Below are positions 30,608 through 41,100 of a stretch of 64,000 nucleotides of DNA, in pieces. Position 1 is the stretch's first letter, and each line of letters starts with the position of its first letter. The notes under the pieces were generated by a model, which worked only from the letters and a program-made list of their open reading frames with translations, made no database searches and was not told the DNA's origin. Origin of the DNA: Daphnia carinata (taxonomy: Eukaryota > Arthropoda > Branchiopoda > Diplostraca > Daphniidae); the NCBI RefSeq assembly GCF_022539665.2, contig NC_081340.1:248001-312000 (forward strand), given 5' to 3'. A program made the position numbers and the translations under genes.

Positions 30608-33600
30608 TTAATTTCTATAACGCAATGGTAGTCTTCGATTTCTTTGTGGACGTCCGGTAGCATGCTGGGGTGGCAAGTTTTCAGGCTGATTGATGGCTGG
30701 CGCCACCTGTCGGGCCTCAGATTCCAAATTTATGGCAACTACATTGTTTTCGGGAATCGGTGTTGGATTATGACCATTTAACACTATGTCAGCGTCGATT
30801 GGAATATCATCGTCTGAGCCGTGTATATCTTGAATTTCGTTGTCGGGGTATAATTGTTGTTTACTGTTAGCATTGGCGGCCATTTTCTTTTCCGCCGTCT
30901 CCAATTCCACTGTTTCCAATTCCACACTTTCCACATCCACCATTGCTAGTGGACTCTTTTCCATATCCACGTTTTCCAATTCCAAAGGTTCCAATTCCAT
31001 GTTTTCCAATTCGCTTGTTGTTAGCTCCATATTTTCCATAGTTTCCATTGTTTGGATGGAAATCGATTTACGAAATCGATTCTCGAACTTCGAAGGCGTC
31101 TCGATAGGGGGACAATGTTCGTCTTTCCATAACATTGTTTCGTACAGGGGTTTTAGGCGGTTAACGCGAGTTCTTTGACAGATGTATAAATTATCAGCAA
31201 TATCAACTGTATTATTGGAATAAACTTTTACAACTCTATAAGGACCTTTATATTTAGAGGTAAATTTCCTACTATCGCCCTCTTTAACTACCCTAATATC
31301 TAATAATACTCTATCTCCTACCATATACTGTTTTACATTCGCTCTTTTATTATATTGTTCCCTCTGACGTTTCCTTGCTTTTTCACTCAACTCACGGACG
31401 CGCTGGAAACTGTAACGCAAGCGATCAGCCAAGTTACCTACGTAATCTGGTGCGGAGATAAATGTTTTTGGGGAAGCGTCAAGGAATTCATTAATAGGTA
31501 TATTGGGATCTCTACCGTGCAGTAAATAATACGGGGTTTCACATGTCGAAGAATGGACAGAACTACGGTAAGCAAATAAAACATCGTCCAGCATATCTTC
31601 CCAGTTCTCATGTTCACCATCTTTTAATTCCTTTCTCAACATTGTTGTTAATGTTCGATTAAATCTTTCAGTTTCTCCACTGCTAGCTGGATTATACGCA
31701 GTAGTTAATTTTTGATCATTTTTTAATTTTTTACAGAAATAACGAAACAGCTTCGATGTGAAATTGGTTCCACGATCGGAAAGAATAGCTTTAGGCATAC
31801 CATGTCTAACTATAATTGTCTTATATACACATTCTGCTGTCGTCTGCGCTGTTTGATCCCTTAACGCAACAGCTTCTACCCACCGGCTGAAATAATCGGT
31901 AATGACTAAAATATAACTATTTCCATTAGGTGAAATTGGCGTAATTGGGCCCAAAAAGTCCATCCCAATGACTTGGAAAGGAGCTTTTGCTATTTCATGA
32001 GGATGCAACAATGCCCTATATGTTGAAGAAGTGTTGGCGGTGCACACCTCACAAGCCTGGCAGTATTCTTTAATTTCCTTTCTCATATTTGGCCAATAAT
32101 AATGATTCTTTATTTTCAAATAGGTTTTATAAAAAGCTAAATGTCCGCCCATCGGTGCGTCATGTAATTCTTTGAGCACTAGATGGCGTAACGATGCAGG
32201 CAAGACTAACTGATGGTTAGTTTCGTTTCTTTTGCTATCGGCAGGTGGCAGCACGTGCTGGTAAAGTGTACCCTCAATAACTTCGAAATAATCAATTTCT
32301 TTAACCCAATCCGGCTTCGATTGAAGAAAAGATTCCTCGAGTTCTCCGTTATCCAAACAATTACGAACGGCTATGCAAAGGTCGTCTTCCAATTGCTTCT
32401 CGCAAATTAAGGTAATTTTGCTTTCAGTTTGGATACTGGCTACTTTTAAGCGTGACAGGCAATCTGCGTTTTGGTGGACACGTCCCGGCCTATATTTTAA
32501 TTCATAATTCGTTGCGGCCAATAGTATAGCCCATCTACCTAATCTCCCATTATTATCTTTTTGTTCTTTAAGCCATTGCAAGGGACGGTGGTCACTGATA
32601 ATTTCAAAAGGTTTATCCAATAGATAATGCCTAAAATGCTTGATGGCGTCTACGACTGCTAAGGCTTCCTTCTCTGTCGTACTATAATTCGATTCTGCTT
32701 TTGTTAACTGTCTACTGGAGTAGGCTATGGGATGTTCCTGGCCATTTTGAATTTGGGATAGCACTGCTCCAATGCCGTAATCGCAGGCATCGGTGAAAAG
32801 GATAAATTTTTCATTGAAATTGGGGTAAGCAAGAACTGGTGGTGTTACTAGAGAATTGCGCAATTTCTCGAAAGCAACTTGTTCCTCAGGTCCCCAACTA
32901 AAAGGCTTCCTGCTAAGATCTTTATGAGTTAAACGAGTTAACGGTTTGGCAATCGATCCAAAATCTTTAATAAATCTTCTGTAGTATCCAGCTAATCCGA
33001 GAAATGATCTGACTTCGTCGACTGAAGTCGGTGTTTTATAATTGACTATTTTGTCAATTTTGCTCGGATCAGGCTTAATACCATCGGTCGATATTACGTG
33101 ACCTAGATAATTTACTGAGCGTTTAATAAACTGGCATTTCTTGAGTTTCAATTTCAGATTGGCATCTCGTAATAATTCAAAAATTTCTCGAATATCACGT
33201 AAATGATCTTCGAAAGTGTCGGAAAAGATTATAACATCATCCAAATAAACTAATGCTTTACTTCCCAAAACGTCTTTCAGTACGTAATTCATTAGCCGTT
33301 GGAATGTGGCAGGTGCATTGCACAAGCCAAATGCCATACGTTTAAATTCGTAGAGGTTGTTTTCCACTACAAACGCTGTTTTCTCAATAGCTGGACCATC
33401 AATTTGAATTTGCCAATAGCCTGAAGCTAAGTCAAGAGTTGTGAAAAATTTCTTCCCATATAATTTGTCTAATGTTTCGTCTATTCTAGGCATAGGGAAT
33501 GAATCTTTTTTCGTAATACTATTTAATTTCCTATAATCAACACAAAATCTTACTTCTCCACACTTCTTTTCTACTAAAACCACGGGTGAAGCCCATGGAG

Positions 33601-33634
33601 AATGCGAATATTGGATTACATCTGCATCAAGCAT
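30608..33634 (-). CDS. pol: RT, RNase H and integrase of element 3, intact stretch
   Basis: 1008 open codons. It begins inside RT at SPWASPVVLVEKK, with FCVDYRKLN, LASGYWQ, MAFGLCNAPATFQ and YLDDVIIFS (about residue 128). RNase H is at ~280-400 (TDACDYGIGAVLSQ, STTEKEALAVVDA, SDHRPLQWL). The integrase has its zinc finger at ~480-530 (GGHLAFYKTY, CQACEVC), core Asp at MDFLGP and LSDRGTNF, and Glu at SSGETERFNRT. A GPY motif lies at ~800 (YKGPYRVVKV). The last ~150 residues are an unusual acidic tail with MEN/ELE/VELET repeats and a basic end (RPQRNRRLPLRYRN). An in-frame TAA at 33638-33640 separates it from the preceding segment, so the gene is broken at one point. Confidence 0.9.
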   Translation of the reverse strand: MLDADVIQYSHSPWASPVVLVEKKCGEVRFCVDYRKLNSITKKDSFPMPRIDETLDKLYGKKFFTTLDLASGYWQIQIDGPAIEKTAFVVENNLYEFKRMAFGLCNAPATFQRLMNYVLKDVLGSKALVYLDDVIIFSDTFEDHLRDIREIFELLRDANLKLKLKKCQFIKRSVNYLGHVISTDGIKPDPSKIDKIVNYKTPTSVDEVRSFLGLAGYYRRFIKDFGSIAKPLTRLTHKDLSRKPFSWGPEEQVAFEKLRNSLVTPPVLAYPNFNEKFILFTDACDYGIGAVLSQIQNGQEHPIAYSSRQLTKAESNYSTTEKEALAVVDAIKHFRHYLLDKPFEIISDHRPLQWLKEQKDNNGRLGRWAILLAATNYELKYRPGRVHQNADCLSRLKVASIQTESKITLICEKQLEDDLCIAVRNCLDNGELEESFLQSKPDWVKEIDYFEVIEGTLYQHVLPPADSKRNETNHQLVLPASLRHLVLKELHDAPMGGHLAFYKTYLKIKNHYYWPNMRKEIKEYCQACEVCTANTSSTYRALLHPHEIAKAPFQVIGMDFLGPITPISPNGNSYILVITDYFSRWVEAVALRDQTAQTTAECVYKTIIVRHGMPKAILSDRGTNFTSKLFRYFCKKLKNDQKLTTAYNPASSGETERFNRTLTTMLRKELKDGEHENWEDMLDDVLFAYRSSVHSSTCETPYYLLHGRDPNIPINEFLDASPKTFISAPDYVGNLADRLRYSFQRVRELSEKARKRQREQYNKRANVKQYMVGDRVLLDIRVVKEGDSRKFTSKYKGPYRVVKVYSNNTVDIADNLYICQRTRVNRLKPLYETMLWKDEHCPPIETPSKFENRFRKSISIQTMETMENMELTTSELENMELEPLELENVDMEKSPLAMVDVESVELETVELETAEKKMAANANSKQQLYPDNEIQDIHGSDDDIPIDADIVLNGHNPTPIPENNVVAINLESEARQVAPAINQPENLPPQHATGRPQRNRRLPLRYRN

Positions 33635-33637
33635 TTC

Positions 33638-34180
33638 TTAAATTTTATCATCTAATAATTTCCTTTGGTTATTTGTTACTCTGTATGGGCGTTGTCGAAT
33701 GGGGCCTCGTCCTTGTGTATCAATCGTATGTTTTATAAGGTTGGTGTTTCCTAATTCTGAATCTTTGGACGCGAACAAGTCGTGAAAGTCGATTAATAAT
33801 TTTGAAAGCGGTTCTTGAAATTCGGAATCTACTTCTGTGAGTAAAATTGGCTCAATTACTGGTTTAGGATTATCTTCTAATTTCGCTAAAGAAATGTTTC
33901 CGATAACACTTCCAACTATTTCAATTATGCCTAATTTAGTGTTTCTAGGAATTTTGATTTGATGTAGTGAATGATTCTCGACCAAAGTTTTATAAGTTTC
34001 ATCTCCCGATACATTGCCGATAAATTCTTCGATATAAATGCCTGCTGGCAGATCTTTTGCTGGGGTAAATATAAACGCTGTATTTTGTGGGACATACGGA
34101 AATGAACCTTTCATTTCCGCTGCAATTACTATCGACGTCTGACGAAATAGCGTCGTCGTTTTGACCGTAGTAACTGCCAT
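33638..34180 (-). pseudogene. pol: Protease-RT linker and start of RT of element 3
   Basis: 180 open codons in the same frame as the large pol ORF, ended by TAA at 33638. It contains the region between protease and RT (LFASKDSELGNTNLIKHTID, then QRPYRV), which resembles the LF-x10-IKH-I-T segment before RT in Gypsy elements. It overlaps the protease frame by 52 nt and is displaced -1 from it. This is most likely one polyprotein with a frameshift; a real second frameshift site is less likely. Confidence 0.75.
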
Positions 34181-34539
34181 GTCGGGTACCTCAGCGAGGC
34201 TGATCCCTGCTCATCCCTCGCTAGGTAAATGCTCCTGGCTTCTCCGTCAAGCCGAAATCCGTGCTTCTGGATTGCATCCCATCCAAGGATACAGTCCTCA
34301 GAAACACCATTCGTAACAATAAATTCTTGCTCAAAAACTGTTTCTTCGTATCGTACGGGTAAAATAACTCTTCCCAGCGTATGTAATTTTTTCTCCCCTA
34401 CATCATATAAATCGAAGTCAAGCTGACTGCAGATCACCTGACCTCTAGGGGGTAACTTATTAAATAATCTCGCATGGATAATACTTTTAGACGCGCCTGT
34501 ATCAAATAATGCTTGTAACGGAATCTGAAAAATTTTCAA
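34129..34539 (-). CDS. pol: Aspartic protease of element 3
   Basis: Active site LFDTGASKSIIH and ILGWDAIQKHG further on. Its frame is displaced -1 from gag, whose stop (34575) lies in an A-rich CAAAATTAA. The open frame extends upstream to that point, so a -1 shift at the gag end is plausible. It ends in an Arg-rich stretch (RSKRRRYFVRRR), which is probably out-of-frame reading after a frameshift near 34160. Confidence 0.8.
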   Translation of the reverse strand: MKIFQIPLQALFDTGASKSIIHARLFNKLPPRGQVICSQLDFDLYDVGEKKLHTLGRVILPVRYEETVFEQEFIVTNGVSEDCILGWDAIQKHGFRLDGEARSIYLARDEQGSASLRYPTWQLLRSKRRRYFVRRR

Positions 34540-34574
34540 TGGAATTCTAGGGGTCGATTCATTCGTAATAGTGG

Positions 34575-35309
34575 TTAATTTTGCGACTTGTCGGGGTTTA
34601 ATATGAGGCTCGTTATCAACTGGTTTCCCTGGTGTTGAGGGGGCCCTGGAATATTAGGTCTTTGTGAATTCCTATATTTTGGACAATTATTAAACTTATG
34701 CCCAATTTCAATAAATAAGGAATAGCAGACTGGAGGCTGGGCTTGTTCCAGAGTGTGACGCTGAAATTGACGACAATTGGACTGAGTGTGACCGCGGTAA
34801 CCACAAAATTTACAAGTTATGATCTGCTGATCTGACCTGTTATTATCATTATTGCTAGGTGGCCTCGAGAAAGAGGACGCAACTGGCGTCGGTCTGTTTG
34901 GAAATCGAGAAGGTTGGTGTTGGTAAGGGTTAGGATTAAAATTATTATTATTATAATTGTTACTGGGACGATGCTGGGGAGGCCTCCAGTTTCTGTCTTG
35001 ATTGGCGTTATTCGATTGGAATGAAACTTGTTTCCTATAAGGAGTGCCTGGTGTAGCCGCAGAGTTATCTTTCCTATCTTGCTGGAGTCGATTAACAGCC
35101 TGTATGAGTTCGTGAAGAACATCCTTATTCTCATCGTTGTCCGACTTTGGATTATCCCCTTGCTTATGGCTATGGCGAATATTGGCAACGGCACTGCTTA
35201 CAATTTCTTTCTGGTCACTTAACATTTGCTTAAGTTCTTTTAATTCCGAATTTTTTGTGGTAAATGACTCGTCAATTGCCCTAACAAATTCATGCCTCTC
35301 ATTGTCTGT
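34575..35309 (-). pseudogene. gag: Nucleocapsid part of Gag, element 3
   Basis: In the same frame as the capsid, after the TAA at 35310-35312. It has an Asn/Gln/Pro-rich linker (SNNYNNNNFNPNPYQHQP), then a CCHC zinc knuckle CKFCGYRGHTQSNC. A second Cys/His cluster, VCYSLFIEIGHKFNNC, lacks one of the expected Cys and may be degenerate. RNA-binding part of Gag. Confidence 0.75.
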
Positions 35310-35897
35310 TTACAAGGCTTCCAGCCGAACGGCGTAAACGCGAGTTGCTGCTACGAGCTCGTGAAAACCTTTGAATTCCTTATATCTGACCTTAGCTTGC
35401 AATTTTGAATCCAATCCATCGATAAATTTCTGCATGAGAATAACTGCGAAAGATTTTTCCATATAACCATCAGGATATGCCTTTTTTAAAATTTCTTGTA
35501 GACGATGAGCATAATCTACAATTTTTTCCCCAGGTTTACGTTTAGCTTTATTGAATTTCTTAATGTATACATCAACATTTTCATCCCCGTGAAAGTGATC
35601 GAGCAAAGCCGTTTTAATGGAGCCATAGTCGTATGGATGCTGTTTAATTAAGGTTTGTATGAGTGAAAAAGCTTTATCTGTTAATTTTGCTCGCATCATC
35701 TGAATAATGTTTCCTTCAGACCATCCTGCCCCATCAACTATACTCTCAAAAGATTCTAGCCAAGAGTCAAAGCGAGTAATTGGACTACCGGAAAAGGGAG
35801 GGAGTAATTGCAAGCGTGAAAAGGTATGCTGGTTGTTTTGTAGATCATTTAAATCGTTTACTGTAGCTGCCCTGGTAGGGGAATAAGAGTAAGCCAT
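35310..35897 (-). CDS. gag: Capsid part of Gag, element 3
   Basis: From ATG 35897 (MAYSYSPTRAATVND) 195 codons to a TAA. It contains FSGSPITRFDSWLESFESIV, MMRAKLTDKAF and YAHRLQEILKKAYPDG, typical of the Gypsy Gag capsid. The frame is open for another 900 nt upstream (to 36803), overlapping the N-terminal Gag ORF in the other frame. The capsid may start at its own ATG or be fused to the N-part by a -1 shift near 36010. Confidence 0.75.
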   Translation of the reverse strand: MAYSYSPTRAATVNDLNDLQNNQHTFSRLQLLPPFSGSPITRFDSWLESFESIVDGAGWSEGNIIQMMRAKLTDKAFSLIQTLIKQHPYDYGSIKTALLDHFHGDENVDVYIKKFNKAKRKPGEKIVDYAHRLQEILKKAYPDGYMEKSFAVILMQKFIDGLDSKLQAKVRYKEFKGFHELVAATRVYAVRLEAL

Positions 35898-36007
35898 ATT
35901 GTTGGTAAAAAAAGTTATAGGAGAGTTTGGAGCCCTGTGATGCTGAGATTGCGTGGTGCCCGGAATGCGGTTCGAAACTGGCCGGAATTCGCCAATATTG
36001 TTGTCGG

Positions 36008-37414
36008 TCAGTGGTATCGACGGTTTCGGAATCGTAGTCGTTCTGTCTTGCGCTTGTCTATCTGCTGTGATAATGTCGGATAAGTTGGGGTGATCCCCAG
36101 CTCTTCCTGGGTTTCCCGAATGGACGATAGCAACTGTTTCCATTGTTTGGCAGTCTGGGCGAGGACGTCTTTGGTGATGGTTGATAGCTGCTTGTGGCAC
36201 GGTCTTGCCACTCTCCGGAAGTGGGTCAATCTGTTCCCGAGGAGTATCAGTTCGGGTAAAAGTGATTCCAAGCTGGTGATTGATTGTAGTTTTCTTATGA
36301 ACGAGAGTAGGTTTAGTATGGCCGTGAGAAGAGTCAGCTGGAATTCCAACAAGGTTTTCTCTAGGTGGATCGAGAATTCGAACTTTTCCAGGATCAGAAA
36401 CTCGTATCGCCTCTCCTCCTCGCTGATTTGCGTCGTCGCTCTCGGCACAAAGCCGAAGAGGGTCGTGTCCTTCGCTGGTACGAGCGTCTGCAGTTCCTCT
36501 ATGCTGTACGTTTGTCCTAACAGGAACGTCGTAAACTGCCTCGCATACGTCGTAAAGGACGTCGTCAACTCGGACGCCTGTTGATCCGCCTTCCGCGTCG
36601 TCCGCTTTATCTGCCCGCTGGCCCTCACTTCTTGAATCGCAGCTAAGTATTTCAGGAATATTGTCGGCGTCTCCACGTCCGTCAGCAACTGCGGTTTGCC
36701 CAGGGGGCGGTCCCTCAGCCCGAAATGGTTCAGTAGCCGGTTTAGCTGGTCCCAAATTTTCGGGTCGTGTGACTGGAAGTCCAACACCCTCTCCTTCAGG
36801 CACTTGAGTGCTAATATCAGGGACGAAATTGGACTCGACGGCGTCGGAAATACTTTGGATGGATTGCTCTGGATCTCGTGGTATAGGTGATGGAGACTCC
36901 TAAGTTGAGGTGATCGTCCATTCACTGGGCTTTTCTTTTGGAAGAAGCTTAAAAGAGTACTCGAGAGGAGACTAGCCTTTGATTCGCTTTTCGTAGGTGA
37001 TTTTGGAGGAGCAAGACGAAAAAAGAACTTAGCATAAACCGATCGCGGACGTTGAGTGGCTGCGGCAGTAGACTTAGCACGTGTACCAGTTTGTTTATTG
37101 GTGGGCTTAACGAACGGAGCTACTTCCTCAGCAGGATTCGACCGTAATTTACGTAACTGAGTATTATCTGTCTGCACTTTAGGTTTCAAAACAGGGGAAG
37201 CAGATTTCTTAACGGCCTCAGTGTCTGCTTCTGACGCTTTACAGCCCTGAAACTTATCTAACGTGGACGAAGAGCGACCTGATAGTTTCTCAAAATCAAT
37301 TAACTTAGCAACTGTTTCGTCGGTTATTTGTACCACTGGCGTTAGGGGAACAAGGGGGGTGCTTACAGGCGTGCGAGGTATCTTATGTCCGCCGGAAATA
37401 ACATCATCCGTCAT
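36008..37414 (-). CDS. N-terminal Gag-position ORF of element 3
   Basis: 468 codons from ATG 37414, the first ATG after the primer site, so it must be the 5'-most product of the genomic RNA. Residues 1-160 are Ser/Pro/Lys/Thr-rich and disordered. From ~180 on the sequence is mostly helical, with Leu-rich amphipathic stretches (LEKTLLEFQLTLLTAILNLL). No known domain and no membrane segment recognised. Element 2 also has a long helical ORF (coiled coil) before its capsid, so an extended N-terminal Gag part seems to be a shared feature, though I see no sequence similarity between the two. Confidence 0.65.
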   Translation of the reverse strand: MTDDVISGGHKIPRTPVSTPLVPLTPVVQITDETVAKLIDFEKLSGRSSSTLDKFQGCKASEADTEAVKKSASPVLKPKVQTDNTQLRKLRSNPAEEVAPFVKPTNKQTGTRAKSTAAATQRPRSVYAKFFFRLAPPKSPTKSESKASLLSSTLLSFFQKKSPVNGRSPQLRSLHHLYHEIQSNPSKVFPTPSSPISSLILALKCLKERVLDFQSHDPKIWDQLNRLLNHFGLRDRPLGKPQLLTDVETPTIFLKYLAAIQEVRASGQIKRTTRKADQQASELTTSFTTYARQFTTFLLGQTYSIEELQTLVPAKDTTLFGFVPRATTQISEEERRYEFLILEKFEFSIHLEKTLLEFQLTLLTAILNLLSFIRKLQSITSLESLLPELILLGNRLTHFRRVARPCHKQLSTITKDVLAQTAKQWKQLLSSIRETQEELGITPTYPTLSQQIDKRKTERLRFRNRRYH

Positions 37415-37429
37415 TGTGGTTGAGTTCGA

Positions 37430-37445
37430 GAAACCGCTGCCACCA
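37430..37445 (-). other. Primer-binding site of element 3
   Basis: The minus strand reads TGGTGGCAGCGGTTTC three bases from the LTR end (...CTTTACA TTA). It starts with the TGG complement of CCA. The primer tRNA is not identified. Confidence 0.75.
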
Positions 37446-37448
37446 TAA

Positions 37449-38147
37449 TGTAAAGCATCTTCCCGTGTGGGAAGATGAACTTTACGGAATTAAGACAATA
37501 AAATGATATTGAACTCAGAGGCGTTTTTACCCACAATGACGTCTGTGTTTATTATAGCTAAGATACAAGAATTAAAAAGATAAGAGAGCAACAGATAAGA
37601 AGGAACATTTGAGAAAACAGTTAAAAGAAAGAACAAATAACCAGGGGGTCTTACCGTGAACTCACGAGTGAAAGAATGGAAGAGAAACGACACAAGGCGA
37701 ACTTGGAATTCGGCTTCCACACAAGCGGTACACGACAAGAGTTCAGACACTTTAGAGTTGACAACAATGTCCGAAAAAGCTTGGGACGAGAACGAGATTT
37801 TACTCAAAGGTTTAAGTATGGAAACATTAACTAAGGCACAATACTACTCAATAAGGCAAGGAAGATAGGCTTAAGGCAACTACTTGTCTGATTTCAGTCA
37901 ACTGCTATGTTCATCACGAAACTTTGCATGTTGCAAAAGTGGCGTGAGTGGGCGGAGCTTGTGCGTTCACGCGGCAGCTAATTAAAATATGCCGTTCGAC
38001 ATGGCGTGATGTTGAGGGCGTATCGTCTGCGTGAGTCAGCTGCAGGTGTTCATTTGGGTCAACTCCACTGCGTATATTGTGTTGCAATTGACATATCCAG
38101 ACTCGTGTCCACTATTGAAGCAAAAGCGAGAAAGTTATAGTAATGTA
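37449..38147 (-). repeat. 5' LTR of element 3
   Basis: About 699 bp, ending on the minus strand with CTTTACA. It carries AATAAA at 37553-37548, a donor-like CACG|GTAAGA at 37655/37654 and the U5 hairpin at 37450-37485. It abuts satellite at ATAGTGTTATTG. The outer end on this side does not show a clear TG; the 3' copy suggests a few terminal bases could be missing. Confidence 0.9.
37648..37659 (-). promoter_or_regulatory. Predicted 5' splice site in the 5' LTR of element 3
   Basis: The minus strand reads TCACG|GTAAGACC, exon end at 37655. It fits the donor consensus. With the acceptor at 26851 it could give the env RNA. Confidence 0.45.
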
Positions 38148-41100
38148 ATAGTGTTATTGAATCAGTTTCATGATCTACATTCAAACAGTATCAAATATAC
38201 GTGTATTCAATGTGAATACAATGTGATACAGTGAGTTTCAATATCTACATTCAAACAGCATCAAATATACGTGTATTCAATGTGAATATAGTGTTATAGA
38301 ATCAGTTTCATGATCTACATTCAAACAGCATCAAATATACGTGTATTCAATGTGAATATAGTGTTATAGAATCAGTTTCATGATCTACATTCAAACAGTA
38401 TCAAATATACGTGTATTCAATGTGAATATAGTGTTATAGAATCAGTTTCATGATCTACATTCAAACAGTATCAAATATACGTGTATTCAATGTGAATATA
38501 GTGTGATACAGTGAGTTTCAATATCTACATTCAAACAGTATCAAATATACGTGTATTCAATGTGAATATAGTGTTATAGAATCAGTTTCATGATCTACAT
38601 TCAAACAGTATCAAATATACGTGTATTCAATGTGAATATAGTGTTATAGAATCAGTTTCATGATCTACATTCAAACAGTATCAAATATACGTGTATTCAA
38701 TGTGAATATAGTGTTATACAATCAGTTTCAATATCTACATTCAAACAGCATCAAATATACGTGTATTCAATGTGAATATAGTGTTATAGAATCAGTTTCA
38801 TGATCTACATTCAAACAGTATCAAATATACGTGTATTCAATGTGAATATAGTGTTATACAATCAGTTTCAATGATCTACATTCAAACAGCATCAAATATA
38901 CGTGTATTCAATGTGAATATAGTGTTATAGAATCAGTTTCATGATCTACATTCAAACAGTATCAAATATACGTGTATTCAATGTGAATATAGTGTTATAG
39001 AATCAGTTTCATGATCTACATTCAAACAGTATCAAATATACGTGTATTCAATGTGAATATAGTGTTATAGAATCAGTTTCATGATCTACATTCAAACAGT
39101 ATCAAATATACGTGTATTCAATGTGAATATAGTGTTATAGAGTCAGTTTCATGATCTACATTCAAACAGCATCAAATATACGTGTATTCAATGTGAATAT
39201 AGTGTTATAGAATCAGTTTCATGATCTACATTCAAACAGCATCAAATATACGTGTATTCAATGTGAATATAGTGTTATAGAATCAGTTTCATGATCTACA
39301 TTCAAACAGTATCAAATATACGTGTATTCAATGTGAATATAGTGTTATAGAATCAGTTTCATGATCTACATTCAAACAGCATCAAATATACGTGTATTCA
39401 ATGTGAATATAGTGTTATAGAATCAGTTTCATGATCTACATTCAAACAGTATCAAATATACGTGTATTCAATGTGAATATAGTGTTATAGAATCAGTTTC
39501 ATGATCTACATTCAAACAGCATCAAATATACGTGTATTCAATGTGAATATAGTGTTATAGAATCAGTTTCATGATCTACATTCAAACAGTATCAAATATA
39601 CGTGTATTCAATGTGAATATAGTGTTATAGAATCAGTTTCATGATCTACATTCAAACAGTATCAAATATACGTGTATTCAATGTGAATATAGTGTTATAG
39701 AATCAGTTTCATGATCTACATTCAAACAGTATCAAATATACGTGTATTCAATGTGAATATAGTGTTATAGAATCAGTTTCATGATCTACATTCAAACAGT
39801 ATCAAATATACGTGTATTCAATGTGAATATAGTGTTATAGAATCAGTTTCATGATCTACATTCAAACAGCATCAAATATACGTGTATTCAATGTGAATAT
39901 AGTGTTATAGAATCAGTTTCATGATCTACATTCAAACAGCATCAAATATACGTGTATTCAATGTGAATATAGTGTTATAGAATCAGTTTCATGATCTACA
40001 TTCAAACAGTATCAAATATACGTGTATTCAATGTGAATATAGTGTTATAGAATCAGTTTCATGATCTACATTCAAACAGTATCAAATATACGTGTATTCA
40101 ATGTGAATATAGTGTTATAGAATCAGTTTCATGATCTACATTCAAACAGCATCAAATATACGTGTATTCAATGTGAATATAGTGTTATAGAATCAGTTTC
40201 ATGATCTACATTCAAACAGCATCAAATATACGTGTATTCAATGTGAATATAGTGTTATAGAATCAGTTTCATGATCTACATTCAAACAGTATCAAATATA
40301 CGTGTATTCAATGTGAATATAGTGTTATTGAATCAGTTTCATGATCTACATTCAAACAGTATCAAATATACGTGTATTCAATGTGAATACAATGTGATAC
40401 AGTGAGTTTCAATATCTACATTCAAACAGCATCAAATATACGTGTATTCAATGTGAATATAGTGTTATAGAATCAGTTTCAAACAGCATCATCTACATTC
40501 AAAAACAGTATCAAATATACGTGTATTCAATGTGAATATAGTGTTATAGAATCAGTTTCATGATCTACATTCAAACAGTATCAAATATACGTGTATTCAA
40601 TGTGAATATAGTGTTATAGAATCAGTTTCATGATCTACATTCAAACAGCATCAAATATACGTGTATTCAATGTGAATATAGTGTTATAGAATCAGTTTCA
40701 TGATCTACATTCAAACAGTATCAAATATACGTGTATTCAATGTGAATATAGTGTTATAGAATCAGTTTCATGATCTACATTCAAACAGCATCAAATATAC
40801 GTGTATTCAATGTGAATATAGTGTTATAGAATCAGTTTCATGATCTACATTCAAACAGTATCAAATATACGTGTATTCAATGTGAATATAGTGTTATAGA
40901 ATCAGTTTCATGATCTACATTCAAACAGCATCAAATATACGTGTATTCAATGTGAATATAGTGTTATAGAATCAGTTTCATGATCTACATTCAAACAGTA
41001 TCAAATATACGTGTATTCAATGTGAATATAGTGTTATAGAATCAGTTTCATGATCTACATTCAAACAGTATCAAATATACGTGTATTCAATGTGAATATA

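Larger units (their letters stand above)
24384..38147 (-). mobile_element. Young env-bearing Ty3/Gypsy provirus with accessory genes (element 3)
   Basis: Full length, 13.76 kb. Minus-strand order: 5' LTR (38147-37449), primer site (37445-37430), Gag N-part (37414-36008), capsid and zinc-knuckle Gag (35897-34575), protease (34539-34129), pre-RT (34180-33638), RT-RNase H-integrase (33634-30608), accessory ORF A (30437-30003), a non-coding block with tRNA-like repeats, accessory ORF B (28591-28217), another non-coding block, env (26847-25150), 3' LTR (25101-24384). The LTRs differ by about six substitutions and one 19-bp duplication in ~700 bp, so insertion is recent. Outside the LTRs the sequence is satellite (GAATAT to the left, ATAGTG to the right), placing the insertion inside one monomer. 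Confidence 0.92.

Noticed and set aside
36008-36803. The upstream part of the capsid frame as a separate gene in element 3
   Set aside because: Composition is that of an alternative reading of the N-terminal ORF; kept only as a double-open observation.
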